A DNA stretch of 26,513 bases from a virus. Below, in pieces: positions 23,857 through 26,513 of the stretch. The notes beneath the pieces are model-generated. The model saw only the letters and a program-made list of their open reading frames with translations, searched no databases and was not told where the DNA came from. Position 1 is the stretch's first letter, and the number at the start of each line of letters is the position of its first letter. A program made the translations under genes and the position numbers. The stretch spans positions 1 to 26,513 of IMG/VR virus record IMGVR_UViG_3300022074_000317. The stretch is one strand, 5' to 3'.

Positions 23857-24608
23857 AGTCTCTCCTCACAGAATATACCACACTCAAAGCTATAGTTCTT
23901 TAATGATCTACCCTTAGCATCTTTAGGTAACTCATGTAAGAATAATCGCTTACCCTTATACTTAACTAGCTTTGCTCCAATACGTTTGGATTGTTCTAGT
24001 CTCTTCTCAAATACCTCAGGAAACTTTTCTCGTACAAGATTCCAATAGGTAGGTGAACCTGCTTTGACACACCCAATACAGTTTGCATTAGGAAAGCCAT
24101 ACCTATAGATCTTAGGTAACTCTACATTGTTCTTTGCTAGTATGTCAAAACAATCTTGTTTAGTTAACCCAAGATCTACAAGTATAGGTAGCAAGGTATC
24201 ACGTTCCGTCATCTTAAATCTATCTGCTCTGTTCTTCTCCTCAGCAGTAAATCCAAGCACTAGATAGTCAGAGTTATTCTTGTTCTCCCATTGCTGTCTA
24301 GCGTGTTTCTTTAGTCTCATGGTACAAGGCGCACCTGCTATTCCTGCCATGTACTTATGCTTATTCCATACAGTTTCCGCAGAGCAATCAGGAAAATCCT
24401 CATTGATAGCGTACTCTATCTTTATACCTAACCACTTCTCCACATCATACAGAAACCTTTGGTTATCCTCATGCTCCTCTTTGACTGGATTATTTACTAC
24501 TCTAACATTGTTAGTATCTCCGTAGTGTTTCAGCGTCATTAGTGTAGCTATGGCACTAGCACTCCCACATGAAAACCATACAGTAATATCTTTGTTTGTT
24601 ATGCCCAT
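23853..24608 (-). CDS. PAPS-reductase-like / PP-loop ATPase family protein (251 aa)
   Basis: Belongs to the adenine nucleotide alpha-hydrolase (PAPS reductase/DndC-like) superfamily. The PP-loop is FSCGSAS at residues 12-18. Five cysteines may hold an Fe-S cluster or act in sulfur transfer: C95 (APCTMRLKK), C177/C180 (NCIGC) and C243/C247 (ECGIFC). Members activate a substrate with ATP and then transfer or reduce sulfur: sulfate assimilation, tRNA thiolation or DNA phosphorothioation. Here the CxxC and CxxxC pairs favour a modification enzyme over a plain CysH, but no other dnd genes are in view. It overlaps genes on both sides. Confidence 0.78.
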   Translation of the reverse strand: MGITNKDITVWFSCGSASAIATLMTLKHYGDTNNVRVVNNPVKEEHEDNQRFLYDVEKWLGIKIEYAINEDFPDCSAETVWNKHKYMAGIAGAPCTMRLKKHARQQWENKNNSDYLVLGFTAEEKNRADRFKMTERDTLLPILVDLGLTKQDCFDILAKNNVELPKIYRYGFPNANCIGCVKAGSPTYWNLVREKFPEVFEKRLEQSKRIGAKLVKYKGKRLFLHELPKDAKGRSLKNYSFECGIFCEERL

Positions 24609-24934
24609 CTTAAGTATCTCTCTCCATCTTTCTCGTAGCTCATACTTCTTCTATAATCTTTACTGTACCTAATGTCAATATATTTTTCATAGTCTTCTAA
24701 AATCCATAGTGGTTCTGCTCCGCTACCTCTACACAAAAACCCATTACACATATACAGATAGTCACCCTCTGCTGACCACTCGCTATCCATATCTAAATAA
24801 CAGAATTTACCATGCACTCTGTCTTCTGTAATCTTTGTAGTCTCCCATAGAAACTCATCACTATTTACGCAATCGTAACCTAATCGCCATACTTCACCTA
24901 CTTTTAATTCTTTTGTATTCTCAATTAGTTTCAT
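24599..24934 (-). CDS. Protein of unknown function (111 aa)
   Basis: I chose the ATG at 24934 (MKLIENTKELKVGEVWRLGY) with AGGAAAG upstream; a longer frame to 24985 runs through the zinc-ribbon gene. The sequence looks like a small beta-rich domain (VGEVWRL, TTKITEDRVHGKFCYLD) with an acidic middle and a basic C-terminus (RYSKDYRRSM). It overlaps the PAPS-reductase-like gene by 10 bases. Not recognised. Confidence 0.65.
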   Translation of the reverse strand: MKLIENTKELKVGEVWRLGYDCVNSDEFLWETTKITEDRVHGKFCYLDMDSEWSAEGDYLYMCNGFLCRGSGAEPLWILEDYEKYIDIRYSKDYRRSMSYEKDGERYLRWA

Positions 24935-25040
24935 CACTTTCCTCTTCTGCTTTTTCACACTCTCCGCATTGATATTCCCACTCATCTCCGCAATGCTGAC
25001 AATCTGCTAATTTATATAATCCGTTTATAATCTCATACAT
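24921..25040 (-). CDS. Zinc-ribbon microprotein (39 aa)
   Basis: Contains CQHC at residues 14-17 and CGEC at 25-28, a CxxC-N7-CxxC arrangement typical of a small zinc ribbon, followed by an acidic tail (EKAEEESDETN). GAGGT precedes the ATG at 25040, and the end overlaps the next gene by 14 bases. Zinc ribbons of this size bind nucleic acid or proteins; the actual partner is unknown. Confidence 0.65.
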   Translation of the reverse strand: MYEIINGLYKLADCQHCGDEWEYQCGECEKAEEESDETN

Positions 25041-25066
25041 TTGTTATACCTCGTTGATACTATTTG

Positions 25067-25684
25067 TCAATACTTCTTTACTTTTTCTACTATTACATTC
25101 CTACCGCCAAACTTATAGCAAGCCAAACAATCCTTACATTTTTGACCAGTACAGTTTTGCTCCTCTACGTTCTCATGTTCTAGCACATTGTTAAACACCT
25201 TGTCAAAGTTTTCAGGCGGTTCATACATTATATTACTCATGATAGGATTACTATATACTAGTATTAAGTTCTTAGGTTTATCTCTAGTTTGTAGTATCTT
25301 CTTAATCAAGTCTTTACGTTTTGTCCATAGTGCAAACGTAGTTAGCTCATTCTTATCACATATGTTAAATAGGTTTATCGTATGGTTAAGATTGATCAAC
25401 TCACCATGAGCGGAGAACCTAAAGTATAGCTTCATAATCGTAGGTAATTGTTGTGTATGTAAAACAGAGCTACTCAATAGAACACTATTCCTCTCTAGAC
25501 AATCCACCATATTTTTGCGATACGTCATTAGCATTTGCCAAGAATAACACTTCTTACATATAGTTTGTTTCTTAGCTTTAAACATCTTCTGACAGAAATT
25601 ATTGCTCGTAGTGTTTGTAGATATAGCATCAAAGTCAATGAGCTTTCCTGTCATCTTTGATACGTGTACTTGTTGTAAGTTCAT
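25067..25684 (-). CDS. Gp88-like cysteine-rich phage protein (205 aa)
   Basis: Resembles the phage gene-product-88 family: an N-terminal cysteine group (C31, C43, C46 and C62, with CKKCYSWQM and DCLERN), a YFRFSAHGELINLNHT segment followed by ALWTKRKDLI in the middle, and a C-terminal group of four (C178, C183, C186, C189 in NCTGQKCKDCLACYKF). Eight positioned cysteines suggest iron-sulfur or zinc binding. Function of the family is not established. The start at 25684 has AGAGG upstream and overlaps the preceding stop as ATGA; a later ATG ten codons on is possible. Confidence 0.7.
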   Translation of the reverse strand: MNLQQVHVSKMTGKLIDFDAISTNTTSNNFCQKMFKAKKQTICKKCYSWQMLMTYRKNMVDCLERNSVLLSSSVLHTQQLPTIMKLYFRFSAHGELINLNHTINLFNICDKNELTTFALWTKRKDLIKKILQTRDKPKNLILVYSNPIMSNIMYEPPENFDKVFNNVLEHENVEEQNCTGQKCKDCLACYKFGGRNVIVEKVKKY

Positions 25685-25785
25685 GGCTGATAACCTCTCC
25701 AAATCCACCAAATCCAAAATATAAATATTAGTGCATATCCAAACGTCATACATAATATTATATCGCCTAATAGATAATTAGTCAT
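25681..25785 (-). CDS. Membrane microprotein (34 aa)
   Basis: Reads MTNYLLGDIILCMTFGYALI then FIFWIWWIWRGYQP: one long hydrophobic helix with a Trp-rich end. GAGGT lies at close spacing before the ATG at 25785, and the stop overlaps the next start as ATGA. An ATG five bases upstream leads straight to a stop. One of a set of one-span microproteins in this operon; function unknown. Confidence 0.6.
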   Translation of the reverse strand: MTNYLLGDIILCMTFGYALIFIFWIWWIWRGYQP

Positions 25786-25803
25786 AGCATACCTCGCTTT
25801 TAG

Positions 25804-25828
25804 TTGTCAATCTTAAAGTGCCTATCAA
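25804..25828 (-). repeat. Copy 2 of a 25-bp inverted-orientation element
   Basis: On the - strand this gap reads TTGATAG, G, CACTTT, AAGAT, TGACAA. It matches the element at 26134-26158 (+ strand) at 22 of 25 positions by hand comparison. It lies between the first and second genes of the operon and ends 18 bases before the 34-aa gene. Confidence 0.65.
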
Positions 25829-25837
25829 GTTTAAAGT

Positions 25838-25859
25838 AAGCTCTAACTAAATAGAGCTT
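25838..25859. terminator. Hairpin at end of first operon gene, possible attenuator
   Basis: AAGCTCTA at 25838-25845 pairs perfectly with TAGAGCTT at 25852-25859 around a six-base loop. It spans the stop codon of the 72-aa gene. On the - strand it is followed by TTACTTT, a weak T tract, so it may be a partial terminator or attenuator after the first gene, or an RNA-end stabiliser. Confidence 0.45.
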
Positions 25860-26061
25860 GACCTTCTTCATAAGCTTTCTTGTATTTTCTGTCAAGCTTT
25901 TTCTTCATCTTCTTATCAGCAAACGTACCTCTTGGCGTTCTGAATATTACAAGTTTACCGCCTATCAAAGTACCATTGCCTTGATACCCATGGTTAACTC
26001 GCATTTGTCCGTTGTTCACTTTACGGAATGATATGTCTGTTATTTTAATTGTAGTTGTCAT
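25843..26061 (-). CDS. Small basic protein, first gene of the leftward operon (72 aa)
   Basis: Begins MTTTIKITDISFRKVNNGQM, with a strand-rich middle (GTLIGGKLVIFRTPRGTFA) and a very basic helix (DKKMKKKLDRKYKKAYEE). The GCGAGG ribosome site precedes the ATG at 26061, and the promoter at 26096-26125 lies just upstream. First-expressed small basic phage proteins often act on the host, but that is only a suggestion here. No family recognised. Confidence 0.65.
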   Translation of the reverse strand: MTTTIKITDISFRKVNNGQMRVNHGYQGNGTLIGGKLVIFRTPRGTFADKKMKKKLDRKYKKAYEEGQALFS

Positions 26062-26095
26062 AGTGACCTCGCTTTCTTATTTATGGCTGATTAAT

Positions 26096-26125
26096 GTTAT
26101 ACTATCAATACTAATTACTTGTCAA
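26096..26125 (-). promoter_or_regulatory. Sigma70-like promoter for the leftward operon
   Basis: On the - strand TTGACA (26120-26125), an 18-base spacer and TATAAC (26096-26101). The -35 is perfect and the -10 differs by one base. Transcription would start near 26089, about 28 bases before the first gene. It is the best promoter match seen in the window and the likely driver of the whole early operon. Confidence 0.75.
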
Positions 26126-26140
26126 TAACTTTATTGATAG
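26102..26140. promoter_or_regulatory. Operator-like palindromes overlapping the promoter
   Basis: CTATCAATA at 26102-26110 and TATTGATAG at 26132-26140 are perfect inverted copies with centres 30 bases apart, about three helical turns. Inside them TCAATAA (26122-26128) and TTATTGA (26131-26137) form a second palindrome that covers most of the -35 box. The layout suits a dimeric regulator that blocks or activates the promoter. No regulator gene was recognised in the window. Confidence 0.55.
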
Positions 26141-26158
26141 ACACTTTGAGAGTGACAA
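26134..26158 (+). repeat. Copy 1 of a 25-bp inverted-orientation element
   Basis: On the + strand reads TTGATAG, A, CACTTT, GAGAG, TGACAA. It matches the - strand element at 25804-25828 with three differences. Its first bases overlap the TATTGATAG operator arm. The two copies face opposite ways about 305 bp apart, enclosing the first gene and its promoter. Confidence 0.65.
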
Positions 26159-26164
26159 ATATAA

Positions 26165-26202
26165 GGGTGTGGTTGTCACCTATGTCACCATAGCTCACAC
26201 CC
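26165..26202 (-). terminator. Hairpin upstream of the operon promoter, possible terminator
   Basis: GGGTGTG (26165-26171) pairs with CACACCC (26196-26202) around a 24-base loop. On the - strand it is followed by TTATATTT. This could end a transcript arriving from the right before the operon promoter starts a new one. The loop holds two GTCACC repeats (26175-26180 and 26184-26189), and TTGTCAC (26173-26179) is also the inverse of GTGACAA at 26152-26158, so a protein-binding role is an alternative. Confidence 0.4.
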
Positions 26203-26203
26203 C

Positions 26204-26513
26204 TACATTAAACATATTTGTCCAGTTCCGTCTTTCGACTAGTTGCAACTCTGTATTGTCTAGTTCAGCACCCACGAATCTCAGTGAGTTATTGTAGTAT
26301 AACCGACCATCATTTACTTATCGATCTGTCGTGTCAGCGTGTTTCAAGCTGTCCTACTATTTGGTTTTATTGCGTCTACGTCTACCAATCTGCTTGTCGG
26401 ATTCAACCAACTTGGATATTAATTTAGTCGTTTTCGTTTTGGTCGTCAAGTTTTTTTTTTACTAAATTTTACTATTTATATTTTTACTAGGTCGTCAAAT
26501 TGTGTAGTTGTTT
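26204..26513. other. Gene-free region with promoter-like signals and a broken reading frame
   Basis: No intact gene was found on either strand. GGTCGTCAA occurs at 26441-26449 and 26490-26498 (TTGACGACC on the - strand). The first copy has a T10 run beside it (26451-26460), and on the - strand this gives an A-tract, TTGACG, 17 bases and TAAATT (26421-26426), a possible promoter. The - strand frame from about 26450 to 26195 is protein-like but has three stops. The + strand open frame at 26218-26427 looks like a shadow of it. Confidence 0.5.

Noticed and set aside
25041-25070. Promoter TTGACA-16-TATAAC before the zinc-ribbon gene.
   Set aside because: The -10 box would sit two bases before the start codon and includes the ribosome site, so transcription would begin inside the gene. 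The -35-like part may belong to the repeated element instead.
26204-26440. tRNA gene in the gene-free region.
   Set aside because: No cloverleaf with a matching acceptor stem and T-loop (GTTCRANYC) could be formed on either strand by eye.

Overview
The window looks like part of a tailed marine bacteriophage genome, most likely a short-tailed (T7-like core) phage of the HMO-2011 type that infects marine Alphaproteobacteria. The DNA is AT-rich and densely packed, and genes commonly overlap by 1 to 26 bases (ATGA and TAATG junctions). The strongest lineage clue is a family A DNA polymerase with a DnaJ-type four-cysteine zinc module between its exonuclease and polymerase domains, a trait I know from phage HMO-2011. 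This is inference from motifs; no database search was possible. No tRNA, rRNA, CRISPR array or insertion sequence was seen.

Bases 1-9350 (+ strand) are the end of the late, structural module. They hold a small membrane/coiled-coil protein, a 959-aa glutamine/asparagine-rich virion protein, a LysM plus lytic transglycosylase virion enzyme, two unknown virion-associated proteins and an 1153-aa protein resembling a DNA-ejection protein. By order and content this corresponds to the internal core/ejection proteins of T7-like phages. A hairpin at about 9350-9368 sits where the two transcription directions converge.

Bases 9375-26061 (- strand) read as one long early/replication operon transcribed leftward from a promoter near 26100. 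In transcription order it holds: accessory small genes, including a gp88-like Cys-rich protein, a PAPS-reductase-like protein, a DUF3846-like protein and a C5-cytosine methyltransferase; a run of very small and membrane proteins; a SleB-type endolysin; a tyrosine recombinase; TOPRIM primase; GIY-YIG (T5orf172-like) protein; DnaB-like helicase, split by one in-frame TGA; DNA polymerase A; a probable ssDNA-binding protein; a Cas4/RecB-like nuclease with four cysteines; T7 endonuclease I-like resolvase; a DUF3310 protein; class II (B12-dependent) ribonucleotide reductase; and three small genes including an RMF/CrpP-like one. Together these supply dNTPs, unwind, prime and copy DNA, resolve branched intermediates and modify DNA.

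Bases 26062-26513 hold no intact gene. They contain a good sigma70-like promoter overlapped by a TCAATA/TATTGA palindrome, a hairpin, a 25-bp element repeated in inverted orientation about 300 bp away, a second possible promoter behind an A10 tract, and a reading frame that looks protein-like but is broken by three stops. An integrase together with an operator-like palindrome leaves open a temperate lifestyle, although the rest of the gene set looks lytic.
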